Source: Rhizodiscina lignyota (taxonomy: Eukaryota; Ascomycota; Dothideomycetes; Aulographales; Rhizodiscinaceae). Taken from it: a DNA stretch of 64,000 nucleotides. Location of the stretch: contig ML978128.1 in the NCBI GenBank assembly GCA_010015805.1, positions 558,001-622,000 on the forward strand, given 5' to 3'. The notes under the pieces were generated by a model that saw only the letters and a list, made by a program, of their open reading frames with translations, was not told where the DNA came from and did not search any database. Of the stretch, positions 22,329 through 32,838 are shown piece after piece. The position numbers and the translations under genes were made by a program. How positions within the stretch are numbered: the first letter of the stretch is position 1; every line of letters starts with the position of its first letter.

Positions 22329-24452
22329 TCACTGAGCAGCTCCCGGTTCCTTCCTGGGCTTCTTCGGGAAGAGCAACTTATTCGCTTTGTCGTAGTGGGA
22401 GTTCTGCTTGACCATGTCGATAAACTCCTTACCGTTCGTCTTCTCGCGGCCTTTGAAGATAGCCAACAAATCCTTAATCATGATGCCTTCCGCAGGAAGA
22501 ACCTGACGAATCTCCTCAGGGGTCGGCGGAGGTCCAGTGGGCGGGGGAGCCGGCTTCTGAACCGGAGGCGCACCAGGGCTCGCCGCCCTGCTCGGACTAA
22601 CTGCACGTGAACCACCTGGCGTACCACTTGGCGAAGCGCGGCTCACCGCCTTCTGCTTCTTGATCTTTCGTCCACTTACACTGACTTCGGTATCGCTGCC
22701 AGACCCAGCGCCAGCTAGGCGCTTATTGATGCCAGCGATGGATGGCGCACGCGATCGGTCTGCCGCATCAGGTGACAGCTGTCGCGAGGCAGCAGTGGCG
22801 CCAGGAGGTAGATGCGACTTCTTTTGCTTCTTGCGCGACGACTCGTTGCCGCTGACATCGGAGACGATCGGCGAGCCTGGACGCTTCAGAGAGCTCGAGG
22901 ATGCCGTCTTTTGCATTGGAGGAGCTGCATGCTTTGATGCTCGACCTGATGGAGTGTTTGTGCCCCTAGTGGAGTTGCCTGGCGATGGCTTCTCCTCCTT
23001 GAGCTTGTCGTTATCCTTGCCTTCTTCGTCCTTCTTCTTCTCCTCGTCTGAATCCGAATTATCCGAGTCGCTTTTGCTTGCGTAGGGGTTGTCTTCGCTC
23101 TCGTCATCGTACTCAAAGTTGTGCTCACGCTTCATCAAAGTCTTTCGAGTGGCCTTCTCCGCCGCCTTCCGAGCCTCCTCAGCCTGCTTCTCACGCTCAG
23201 CCTCCTCGTCAACCTGCTTCTCATCGACAAGATTGAAGGTGTTTGCGCCCAATTGCTCTTTACGTATCTTCTGCGCTGCGTCCTTAACCTCATCATTTTC
23301 ACCTTCCAACAATGGATTCTCCTCGTCATCCGCAAACTCTTCTTCGAAGTTGAAATCGATGTCATCCTCTTCACCGCCACCAGCACCTTCCCGCTTGAAA
23401 GCTTGTCTCTTCTGTGCTTCGGAAGTCTTCATCAACTCGTTTCGCTCGCCGCGACGGAGAGACATTTCCGTCCTCGCCAAACCACCCTCTTTCATGGCCA
23501 ATTCCATCTGCTTTGCCCTCTGCACCTTCTCGTTCATAGACCAGCGGTCCTCTTTGAACTTCTTGCTCATGCGCTCCTCAGCTTCTTCCAGGGTGTAAGA
23601 CTTGAACTTGCTCTTCTCCTTGAACCTATAATACTTCTCAAGAGGGAAGAGCCTGAACTGTGCGGGTTCGTTCTGTGGGACTAACGCCATATGGCATTCC
23701 GAAAGTGCAGCCTCATACGTGCCTTGCCAGACGCTTTTGCCGCTGAAGTCTTCCAGATGCCACGGAATTGCTTCTTCGTAACGTAGCTGGGATGCTTTCA
23801 CAGCCTCCGGTGTGTCATCAGCCCTGAAAACTTGCTCCGTCTTCTTCTGGAATGCCGGTGGCCTCTGTGTCTTCCCGGTCGGCGCAATCTGTGCCTGATT
23901 TTCTTCCCGAATACGTCTCCGCTCAGCCTTTTGCTGGTCCAGCCTCTCACGCTCCGCGACATCTGCCAAATCCTCCTTAATGTCCAGCTCCATAGCTGTC
24001 TGGCCTGATCCGACTGGCGGCAAGCGTGGGTCTCGTCGGTGTAGAAAGACTGGTCGCATGAATTGCTCTTGATTACCCGGATCTACCTTGGCCTTCGACT
24101 GCAGCTTGAAGATGTGATGGCGCACCCCTTCGAGCAGTGCACGCTTCGTAGTAAACAGTGGGAACTCTTGTGGAATGCCTTCTGGCTCTTTTAGAGCTGG
24201 AGGAGCCGTTGTGAGTGATCGCGCACCATTGACGGGGGGAGGAGGGCGCGTGCCCGGCGTAGACGCGTTCTGAGAAGGTCCCGCGGGTGTCCCTGGTGCA
24301 GGTCGATTGAGAACTGATCTACGCGCAGGCTTTCGTGCGGAGACTAGAGGGTTGGTCTTCGGCTTGGGCCGACGGGCGGCTGCTGCAACGCCATTCGGCG
24401 TTGTGCTGGGTGGGCCTGCTGGCGAAGGCCCGGCAGGTGAGGCACTGCTCAT
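22329..24452 (-). CDS. TFG1: TFIIF alpha subunit (RAP74/Tfg1), general transcription factor
   Basis: 707 residues, one exon. It binds RNA polymerase II and helps recruit it to promoters and promote elongation. The N-terminal 85 residues are disordered. The dimerisation region spans about 90-340, with EFPLFTTKRALLEGVRHHIF and WHLEDFSGKSVWQGTYE characteristic of Tfg1. It is followed by a long charged segment (DDIDFNFEEEFADDEENPLL; poly-Lys/Glu) and a Ser/Pro-rich linker. The C-terminal winged helix (about 645-700) is clear: PEEIRQVLPAEGIMIKDLL and KEFIDMVKQNSHYDKANKLL. Length is near yeast Tfg1 (735). It is divergent from the nucleotidyltransferase gene. Confidence 0.95.
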   Translation of the reverse strand: MSSASPAGPSPAGPPSTTPNGVAAAARRPKPKTNPLVSARKPARRSVLNRPAPGTPAGPSQNASTPGTRPPPPVNGARSLTTAPPALKEPEGIPQEFPLFTTKRALLEGVRHHIFKLQSKAKVDPGNQEQFMRPVFLHRRDPRLPPVGSGQTAMELDIKEDLADVAERERLDQQKAERRRIREENQAQIAPTGKTQRPPAFQKKTEQVFRADDTPEAVKASQLRYEEAIPWHLEDFSGKSVWQGTYEAALSECHMALVPQNEPAQFRLFPLEKYYRFKEKSKFKSYTLEEAEERMSKKFKEDRWSMNEKVQRAKQMELAMKEGGLARTEMSLRRGERNELMKTSEAQKRQAFKREGAGGGEEDDIDFNFEEEFADDEENPLLEGENDEVKDAAQKIRKEQLGANTFNLVDEKQVDEEAEREKQAEEARKAAEKATRKTLMKREHNFEYDDESEDNPYASKSDSDNSDSDEEKKKDEEGKDNDKLKEEKPSPGNSTRGTNTPSGRASKHAAPPMQKTASSSSLKRPGSPIVSDVSGNESSRKKQKKSHLPPGATAASRQLSPDAADRSRAPSIAGINKRLAGAGSGSDTEVSVSGRKIKKQKAVSRASPSGTPGGSRAVSPSRAASPGAPPVQKPAPPPTGPPPTPEEIRQVLPAEGIMIKDLLAIFKGREKTNGKEFIDMVKQNSHYDKANKLLFPKKPRKEPGAAQ

Positions 24453-25127
24453 GATGCTGAAGCGACTGATACTCTAAGCGATGGAGTGTTGAGATGCCCC
24501 TGGGTTGCCCTGCGGGTGGAAAGGTAGGGCAGATGCCCTGAGGATTGATTGAGCGGGCCGCAGTGAGATGCAGCAGCTTCCGCGGCTGATCAAGAAGCGC
24601 GCTTTTGTACTGCGATCGCCAACTGTGGGTCAATACGCTTTATGCACTATCGTGAGATTCAGTGGTGTTGCTGAATGTTTGATTTGTGGTGAGTGCGGTA
24701 TTGTTAACGGAAGCGTGTGAAAGCTCCATGAAAGCGGAGTGAGAGGCAGCAGGTCTGAATGGAGCTTCTCGGACGGGAGTTTCTTTTCTCCGGGACGTGC
24801 ACAGGGATTCGTGTGACGTTGGTGTTGCTTTAGCGCTAGTCTACTCTCTGCCGAGCTCCGATTGGCCAAAGCATTGTATTTCTCTTTTGAATTTCGACGT
24901 CGCGTGCTTCCACTTGTTGAACACGGAAATTTTCAAGATCTCTCAATTCACGTTGTATCATCCAGCGAGAAAAACAACATCGTTCTCGAATTGGTGACAT
25001 ACTTGTCGTTATACGTTTCGTCACGCCTTGTGTGGGCGAGGGCGCATGCGAACACTCCAGTAAACGAGCACTACGACGGAAATGCTGGGCTCCATCAATT
25101 AGCAAGAGCCTCAGACAACAATCATAA
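24453..25127. promoter_or_regulatory. 675-bp bidirectional promoter between TFIIF-alpha and the Cid1-like gene
   Basis: Start codons at 24452 (minus) and 25128 (plus) bound it. An inverted CCAAT box (ATTGG at 24861-24865, in CCGATTGGCC) is a candidate HAP-complex site. No gene is supported inside. Confidence 0.45.
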
Positions 25128-27376
25128 ATGGCGACTGGCGGACCTGGCGGCGGCGATGAGGAGGACGTCGAACAACAACTGCGCAATTTGATTCTCAGCA
25201 ATCTCCGCGCTCGTGCTTCCAATCCCGAACCGGCAAGAGATCAAAGGATCACTCGGGGAGGACCAGCCCCAAGGGGCCCAAATTATCGGAGACCACAGGA
25301 AGAAGCTGCTGGTAGCCCAGGCTACCCGTCCAATTTTCAAGGCCAGAATCGATCTCATCTCTCCTCCAACTACTCTCAGCAGCCCTCCCTCAATCCGCAA
25401 ACTGACTATTCTGGCCGTGTGGGTCATCTGCAACCACCCAACGCACCAACTTCGAGTCCTCTGAATCAGGCTCATGATGGATTCAGTCCCGCTGGGGTTG
25501 AATTTGGGGAAGACAACGCGCGCCGCTCGTCTTTACCTAACACCAATGCCCGAGCAGCCAATGACCCAAATTCTTTCGCTTATGGCCAGTCCTCTCCAAT
25601 AGATGGTCAACGTATCTCGCACCGACCTGCGCTTTCACTCAACACGCCGAATGCAGAATCACCGCGACCTCCTCCTAGATCCCGCAAACTCTACCAGCCT
25701 CATCAAAATCCTCCGTCAGCGGTAGCCTTCATCGCTCAATGCAAATACCTTGATAAGGTCGCGGAGTTGGAGATTCCCAATATCCAAATGAGCTTCGATG
25801 AATTCACCCAAAAGGACAACTTCCGTGCCATGCTTGAGCATGGCTTCCAGCAGGCGGTAACCAATTATGGCCACCCAGGTTTCCAGATACTCTCACTACA
25901 AGGCTTCGGGAGCTTCACTACTGGTTTCGCTACCAAGGACTCTGACATCGATCTCGCAATTGTGCTGGATACGGATGTCAAGCTTCCCATGGAGAGAAGA
26001 ATTCAGTTGGAGCACGATTTGCCAAGGCTTCTGGAGAAGACGCTTCTTGACGCTGATTTTGGTGCTCGCCTTCTGACTCGGACGCGTGTGCCTATCATCA
26101 AAGTATGTCAACTCCCAACAAAGGAATTGTTGGCTGCTCTTCGAGAAGAGCGGGGCAAGTGGGATGCTTTGCCAGAAGATGAGCAGTATCCTTCGGCGGC
26201 CAGAAAGGGCGAGGAAGACGAAGGAGCGCAGGATGTCAATCACGATGACACCGAGTGGAAGTGGGAGGGCAACAAGGCTCCTCCTTCGGAATTCATCAAA
26301 TCAGGTAACGCCAAGTTAGACGCGTCGTCGCAACCGCATAAGGCTACCAAATCTCCGAATCTCGAAGTGGAACCACGCGAACAACGACAGGTATCATCGT
26401 CAACCGACTCGAAACCGAAGTCTCCTTCGAAATCTCCATCTAAAGCGAAGCCTTTTCTCCGTGAGAGACCAGCTGGACGACTGGACTTTCCCAAGACAGG
26501 CGTTGGCATTCAGGCCGACATCAACTTCACGAATCCTCTTGCTCTTTTCAATACCCAGCTTCTTCGATGCTATTCGATGTGCGATCCACGAGTACAGCCG
26601 ATGGTACTCTTCGTCAAGGCATGGTCAAAGCAGCGCAAAATCAACAGCTCTTACAACGGCACGCTTAGCAGCTATGGCTATGTTCTCATGGTCTTGCACT
26701 TCCTCATACACGTTGCGAACCCGCCAGTACTGCCAAACCTCCAGTTGATGCAGGCATCCAATCCCGAGGGGCCGTGGAATTCCGAACTTCAATGGCGCCG
26801 TCCTGAAGACACTCGAATCGTGGAGGGCTGGGAAGTCCGCTTCTGGCATGATGAGAAGCACATCAATCATCTGGCGCAACAGGGAAGGCTGGGACAGAAC
26901 AAAGAGCCCCTCGGAGTATTGCTGCGCAACTTCTTCCACTACTACGCTACGCAAGGACCCTCGGTTATCAGCCGTGGCTTCTCGTGGGCTCAGAATGTTA
27001 TAAGTATACGGATGCCTACGGGGCTACTTTCGAAGCAGGAGAAGGGCTGGACGGGATTGAAGACTACGATCACGCACGGGGTAAGTCTCTGCATTCACCG
27101 TTATATGTAAAGTTTTATAACAACTAGGAACAGCGAGAAATCAAGCACCGATACTTGTTCGCGGTCGAAGATCCCTTTGAGCTGGATCACAACGTCGCTC
27201 GCACAGTGACACATACCGGCATCGTGGCTATTCGAGACGAGTTCCGACGAGCGTGGCGGATACTGGTTGCTGTAGGAAATGCAGCCTTCCCTCTAGAAGA
27301 GGGATTCTTCGACCCTATGATCGAGACTGTGCCTGACGAGTCTAATGATCAGAGAGCGAACACACCAAAGGAATGA
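25128..27376 (+). CDS. Cid1/Trf-type non-canonical poly(A)/poly(U) polymerase with a large catalytic-domain insertion
   Basis: 733 residues in two exons (25128-27080 and 27128-27376); the 47-nt phase-0 intron has GTAAGT and ACTAG. The first 195 residues are disordered. The nucleotidyltransferase core begins with GFGSFTTGFATKDSDIDLAI, with metal-binding Asp273 and Asp275. The third carboxylate is Asp464 in QADINFTNPLALFN. Between them is a low-complexity insert of about 125 residues (about 330-455, Ser/Lys-rich) that Cid1 lacks. The central domain follows (VQPMVLFVKAWSKQRKIN), then the PAP-associated module (LGVLLRNFFHYYATQ) and AVEDPFELDHNVARTVT near the C terminus. The His of ELDHNVA is in the position linked to uridine preference in Cid1. 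Likely an RNA 3'-end nucleotidyltransferase; base specificity is not certain. Confidence 0.9.
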
Positions 27377-27703
27377 GAGGCTATTTCAAGTGCTGCGAAC
27401 ACTGATACCTCATCGATGGGGGCAAAGCTACCCTCTGCTTAAAACTGCGTTAATTACTTCTTGTACCATTAGATCGTCAGCCTGAGTCTCCGATTTCGGG
27501 ACCCAGCTTTTGCATTCTCAAGGCCTGTTCTGCGTACTACAGCTAGAGTCAACAAGCCTTCTCTTCAACCCCAAGCTTTTCCTAGCCCCAGTCCGCCCAA
27601 AAATAACCCCTCGTGATGCTGTGCACTATAGACTTTCGGGAACGCCGAGAAATAAGAGTCTCGGAGCGTTGCACATAACCGTTACAGTCTTGGTAGTGGC
27701 GGC
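27377..27703. other. Short intergenic interval, nothing supported
   Basis: 3' flank of the Cid1-like gene. No repeat or RNA gene seen. Confidence 0.4.
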
Positions 27704-28177
27704 CTAGGAGAGGCGCGCATCAGCCGCCGCTCCAAGCCATCCTTCTTGTCCCACGTATGCTGCAGCAATTCCAAGGCCGACAACCACTGCATGATCCTCG
27801 TCCGCAGCAAACGGCCAAGAATCGATAATCCGCTGGTTGGTGGGGATTGAGGATGCAAAGAGCTGCGCGGCGTATTGCCCACCGAAGTGAAAGCGTGAGA
27901 TCTGGTGCTCAAGGTTCGACATCCTGGCTGCGGAGACGGTTATGAGCTGGAATAGGCTGGCTATACAGGCTCCGCTCTTTCCTGCCATTTTACGAGTTCT
28001 AGAAGCCTTCATCTTGCCGATCTCGACCAGTTCCTGTGTAGCACAGACGTCGCCTGTCTGAGCCCGGCCTTCGGTATCAAATGGCCCACAATTCAGTCTC
28101 TCCAGGAGATCACCCTCTCGCATTTCCACTCTTTGTGTACAGCCAAGCTCAGCAGCTCGTATCTTCTGTGCCTCAGG
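27704..28177 (-). CDS. Coding-like fragment of unknown protein, 5' part unresolved
   Basis: An open frame of 157 codons ends at a stop at 27704 and is entered after an AAAAG acceptor-like site at 28178; a stop codon lies just upstream in frame. The protein text looks real: AQKIRAAELGCTQRVEMREG, then DLLERLNCGPFD, then a helical LVEIGKMKASRTRKMAGKSG followed by a hydrophobic patch and an acidic WPFAADEDHAV. I do not recognise the family, and I cannot build a convincing first exon: the nearest ATG (near 28290) is followed by a good donor and branch site but joins out of frame. It could be the last exon of a poorly conserved gene or the remnant of one. Confidence 0.3.
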   Translation of the reverse strand, partial: PEAQKIRAAELGCTQRVEMREGDLLERLNCGPFDTEGRAQTGDVCATQELVEIGKMKASRTRKMAGKSGACIASLFQLITVSAARMSNLEHQISRFHFGGQYAAQLFASSIPTNQRIIDSWPFAADEDHAVVVGLGIAAAYVGQEGWLGAAADARLS

Positions 28178-29004
28178 CTTTTAACGGAAAGAAGCGCTCC
28201 AATAGACTCGTTAGGGTAAATTTCCCCGCAATTTCTCGTGCCCTGCCTGGTCTTTCATACCCCAGCTTTCCCAGGGTTTCATCGGAAGCAAGTCAGCCAA
28301 CCATGTAACTTGTCTCCTATCGATGCTGGATATGCTGCTTATTGGTTGACTCGCTGGCCACATGCAGGTTTAACAACACAAACCTCTTAAATCAGGAGGC
28401 ATATACTGTGTTACACAGCACCACTGAATGCTTACTGCTACGAGCGCCGGATCGGACTGATTCTGTGATTCTGCTAAGGTATTGTGCAACGAGGGAATTA
28501 CGCCTTATGAGCACACGAGACAATGAACCTTGTTGCGCTACCGTACATCTCAAGGGCTGGTTTTCGTGAAACCCCGTCCCGAGCAAGCAACATGTACGGC
28601 TACAACCGTATCTAAGGGCTCCAGGCTCAGACTATACTCGGCTAAACAACCGGCTTCGGTGAACATCCACTGAGTCGGGTCTGGCAGCCCACGGCGAGCA
28701 GGTGCCATTGGATCTGCGGATTGGCGAAATGATGTACTAGAACGATCGAGGTAGGTAATCCTGCTGAATGCTCGGCGCAGACATGGCCACGCGCAACATC
28801 GGCATGGGTATGGGAATAGTCTGACTCCGTGGTCTCGGGGATGGCCTTAAGATAGGAGAGCCCCCGCCGGATCTGGGGTGGCTTCTTGTATTCTGTTCGA
28901 GTTGAGGATCTTGTAGGCCTCATGGGACATTGAAAGCAAATTACTGAGTGATCATTGAACGAAATTTGGACTCGTCGCGCGGATAGGCGCTGAATTTGTT
29001 CGAG
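28178..29004. other. Intergenic, no firm gene
   Basis: Holds the possible upstream part of the minus-strand fragment and the promoter of the sugar transporter. An alternative first exon for the transporter (ATG near 28784 with a donor near 28808) would need an intron of about 260 nt, out of line with the rest of the window. Confidence 0.35.
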
Positions 29005-30978
29005 ATGTATACCTGTACGGCCTTTCGAAATCCGAAAACATACCTTATATCGCATGCTAACAACAGCCAGTCTACAATGTCTACGCCATTTGCAGCTTTG
29101 CTGCCATTGGTAAGCTTCCTTATGACAAGACCATCGGGAGCATCCTAACAAGATCCAGGCGGTGGCTTGTTCGGTTTCGATATCTCCTCCATGTCAGGTG
29201 TCTTGGGCACCAATGCGTACAAGAATTACTTCAACAATCCCGTGAGCTACCGCCAAGGTGGTATCACGGCTTCTATGCCTGCTGGTTCGCTCGTCGGTGC
29301 TCTGGCCTCCTCCTTCATTGCCGATAGGTTCTCTCGTAAGGCTGCTATCCAGATCTCTTCAATCATCTGGATCGTCGGCGCTATGTAAGCGTCTATTCAG
29401 CGCGCGAATTATCTCAAGTCTGACACGCGACAGCCTCCAAACTGCATCCAACGGCGTGGCACTTCTGTGCGTTGGTCGTGTCGTCGCTGGCCTTTCTATC
29501 GGTATCGCCTCTGCGGTCGTTCCAGTTTATCAGGCAGAAATCGCGCCTAAGGAGATTCGTGGACGTGTCGTGTCTCTCCAGCAATGGGCTATCACTTGGT
29601 AAAGACCCAAGAGCAATTCTTCGCTCAAGATTTAGCTGCTGATGTAGTCAAGGGGCATTCTCATCCAGTATTTCATCCAGTATGGCGCCTCCTTTGCTGG
29701 AGGCGGGCCAAATAATCCCACCCAAGGGTAAGTTGAGCTCCCAAGTCTGCATTGTGCGCATATTAACATTTGTTAGCACTGCCGCATTCCGTATCCCGTG
29801 GGGTGTGCAAATGTTCCCCGGCGTCATCCTTTTCTTCGGCATGTTCTTCTTCCCTTACTCTCCTCGTTGGTTAGCCTCCAGGGATCGGTGGGAAGAGGCC
29901 ATTCGAGTGCTCGCGAACCTACACGGCAAGGGTGATGTGAACCATCCGAAGGTGCTCGCAGAGTACCAGGAAATTGAAGAAGCTCTTCGATTCGAACGCG
30001 AAGAAGCTGTCAGTAGCTTCAAGGCGCTGTTCGAGCCGCGCATCGCTAAGCGTGTCGTTCTTGGTATGAGTATCCAAGCGTGGAGCCAGCTTTGCGGTGT
30101 GAGTACACTTACTCTTCTTCTCCATGACCTAGCAGCGGCTGATGAATCTCTAGATGAACATTATGATGTACTATATTGTGTATATCATGGAGGGTGCAAA
30201 TATCGGAGATCCTCTGCTTACCGCTTCGATCCAGTACATCATCAACGTTGCTCTAACCCTGCCAGCCATTATCTGGCTCGACAAATTTGGTCGTCGCCCG
30301 GCGCTCCTGCTCGGTTCTTTCGGGATGATGACCTTCCTCTTCGTTTCGGGGGGTCTGCAGGGTGCTTATGGCTCACCGAATCCACATACCCCGCCGGACA
30401 ATTTGAAGGATATCTCTTGGATATTGCTGAATCACCGATCTGTTAGTAAGGCTGTCGTCGCAATGTCTTACCTGTTCGTGGCCACATTCGCGACGACTTG
30501 GGGCCCCACCAGCTGGACTTATCCGTCGGAGATTTTCCCGAGCAAGGTCAGAGCCAAGGCAGTCAGTTTGGCGACCGCTAGCAACTGGGCCTGGAATTGC
30601 GCTCTGGCTTTCGCTGTGCCGCCCCTTCTGTGGAGCATTAACTGGAAGATGTACATGTGAGTGTCTCAGAGTCTCTTTCATCCTTGCCGAACATCATGCG
30701 ATAATTCTAACGCCGCCAGGATTTTTGCCGCATTCAATGGTGCAGCGTTCATCCACATGTTCCTCACTGCACCGGAGACCAAGGGAAAGACCCTTGAGGA
30801 GATGGATGAGGTCTTTGACTCTGGTCGTCCCGCCTGGAAGTCCGTGCCCAAAGGAAGTAGGCTCGATAGGCTCCAGGAGGACATTGAGAAGGGTAATCTC
30901 AAGGTTGCTGGGGGCGCACTGGATGCAGTCAGGAACGATTCTGTCGAGGAGCATGTGCATGCTGAGCCAAAGACCTAA
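29005..30978 (+). CDS. MFS sugar transporter (hexose/monosaccharide:H+ symporter family)
   Basis: 532 residues in eight exons: 29005-29014, 29071-29109, 29159-29384, 29434-29598, 29653-29727, 29777-30098, 30154-30656, 30720-30978. Seven introns of 49-63 nt keep one frame throughout. The first exon is 10 nt; it was chosen because the 56-nt intron after it has a TGCTAAC branch site and gives a YNVYAICSFAAIGGGLFGFD opening like homologues. Twelve TM helices are expected. Signatures: GRVVAGLSIGIASAVVPVYQ with AEIAPKEIRGR after TM4, PYSPRWL before the central loop, WLDKFGRRPALL in the second half, and PETKGKTLEEMD after TM12. It moves sugars across the plasma membrane; substrate cannot be read from the sequence. 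Confidence 0.9.
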
Positions 30979-32838
30979 GGTTGCACAAGATTGAGCAGAG
31001 TCCATTAAAAGGGATATTATTAGGTCACGTGATATCCGGATACTTGAAGGTATAGTAGAATATGGGCAAGGCTGGCACAAGCGCGGAGAGATCTTCGTGT
31101 AAGAAATTGATAGGTGAATAAGAATGGAAATTTGTAACGATGTCTTGCCTTACACGATGAAGCTCAGCCTTATCGAGTCAACTCTATCGAGTCAAATAGC
31201 TACTCCACGATGGCCAATCAGTGGCTCTTAAGAGGTCAATCTTGACTGGTTGATAGTATTTCTTTGCTCGAACACCTTAGCTGATTGGAAGAATTGCTCG
31301 TTGTTTTTGAGATCGTCGTGGCCACGCTCCTAAAATGTCTGATCTCTATGGCGGTTAGCCAGCCGAAGGAAGCCGTATAAGAAATGCGCCCAAGCGTGGG
31401 GGTGTATATCAACCCTGGAAACAATACTTTACTCAGGGTCTTATATGCGGATCTTAGAAGACATTTACGATCTGAATGGTTTCTCGGGCCTCAAGGTTTG
31501 GATGTTGCTGTCTGACTTGCAGTTGACGGGCGTCAAACAGGGCAGAAGCAAACGGAGATGCTGCCGGCAAGCTACTGCAGCTCTCAAGTCACGGAACAGA
31601 AGGGTTTGCATGCGCCGCGCCATTAGATGCCCAATGACATGTCGCAGATGTGAAATCGCCCAACATGCAGAAACGATGCAGCACACCGCCTCTTACACGT
31701 GCCACTGAGGAATGCTGTTCATCTCAGGCTGTAGAAGACTTAATAGCACAGCTAAGAGCGCTTGTAAAGGATATGGTTCTCGCTTTGTGCAAGAAGAGAC
31801 ATCTGATTCTCAACGAGCGCGGGATGAGGGCGTTCGACCCGCTGACAGGCAGTTTTGCGGCGAAGGAGGACCCCTGCTCGCCAGTAAAAATGGATTGGAG
31901 TCAGCGAAAGCGACGACAAGGACGGGGATCGAAGCGCGATTCACACAAGCGCCAATTGGGCACCTCGGGTTGTCAATCTGGACCAGGAGGAGACTAGACC
32001 GCATCATTCTAATTCTGCCTTCGTTCACAACGTCAGCCTCAAGCGGAATCGAGATGGAGAGGTTCAAGCAGCAGAAGGAGAGGAAATTGCAGTATGAGTC
32101 GAACGGCAGGGCAAACAGAAGACCAGTCATGGACGGGAGGCTTGTATTCGACACAGTCACCACGTGAGACTAGAGCGACAATGTTTGATTCACTAACAGA
32201 AACTCGCGTGCCTTGCTGGCGATTGTCGAGCCACTCTCACCGCCTTGCGCATCCCTGTTCGGGATTAGCGTCGTCCCCGCCGCTCGCCGTAAAAAAGTGC
32301 TTTCCCTCACGCGAACTTTCTCCTCCTCAAGCAACCACTACAGACAACGAAGTCGCAATATACATCAAAATAAGTTACCAGTCAAGCCTTCACCCACCCA
32401 ATCCTCGTCGAGAAACATGTCGCCGACTGCTTCTGAGTTCTAAACTACCGGCCGAGGGGTCCGTATGGGCCTCTCGGTGCGGCCGTTCGCTCAGACGTTC
32501 AACGACTCTACGAAGATAAACAAACTCCCTTGATTGCTCGAAGCAATTTTGCTCGCCATCGGGAAATACTGCCAGGTGCCTGAGAAAAGAGTACCTGCTC
32601 AATCTGCGATCTGTTTCACTGTTTGATCTCAAACATCGACGAATTTTTGCGACTCGAATCCCCCCTCACGGGAGAGCAGGGTCTCAATAACAACAAGTCA
32701 CATTCATTCAATCGTCTAAGGACGATTTCCAATAGAATCCAGCAGAGACCCTCATCCCTCCCGCCCTATCTCCATCTTTCGATACCCCAGACCAATCCTA
32801 TACAGACGACAGCCTTCTCCCACGGTAAATCCGCAACA
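30979..32838. other. Intergenic, 1.86 kb, no firm gene
   Basis: 3' flank of the transporter and upstream region of the acidic protein gene. Overlapping open frames on both strands between 31445 and 32167 are Arg/Cys-rich on plus and Ser/Leu-rich on minus. None resembles a known family and the frames break without good splice sites, so no gene is called. The last 500 nt are pyrimidine-rich, as expected for a fungal promoter and leader. Confidence 0.4.

Noticed and set aside
28784-29070. Alternative first exon for the sugar transporter (ATG near 28784)
   Set aside because: It would give a plausible N terminus but needs an intron of about 260 nt, while a 56-nt intron with an ideal branch site starts from ATG 29005.
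31445-32167. Arg/Cys-rich plus-strand frames and a Ser/Leu-rich minus-strand frame
   Set aside because: The frames conflict, lack credible splice sites and match no known protein.
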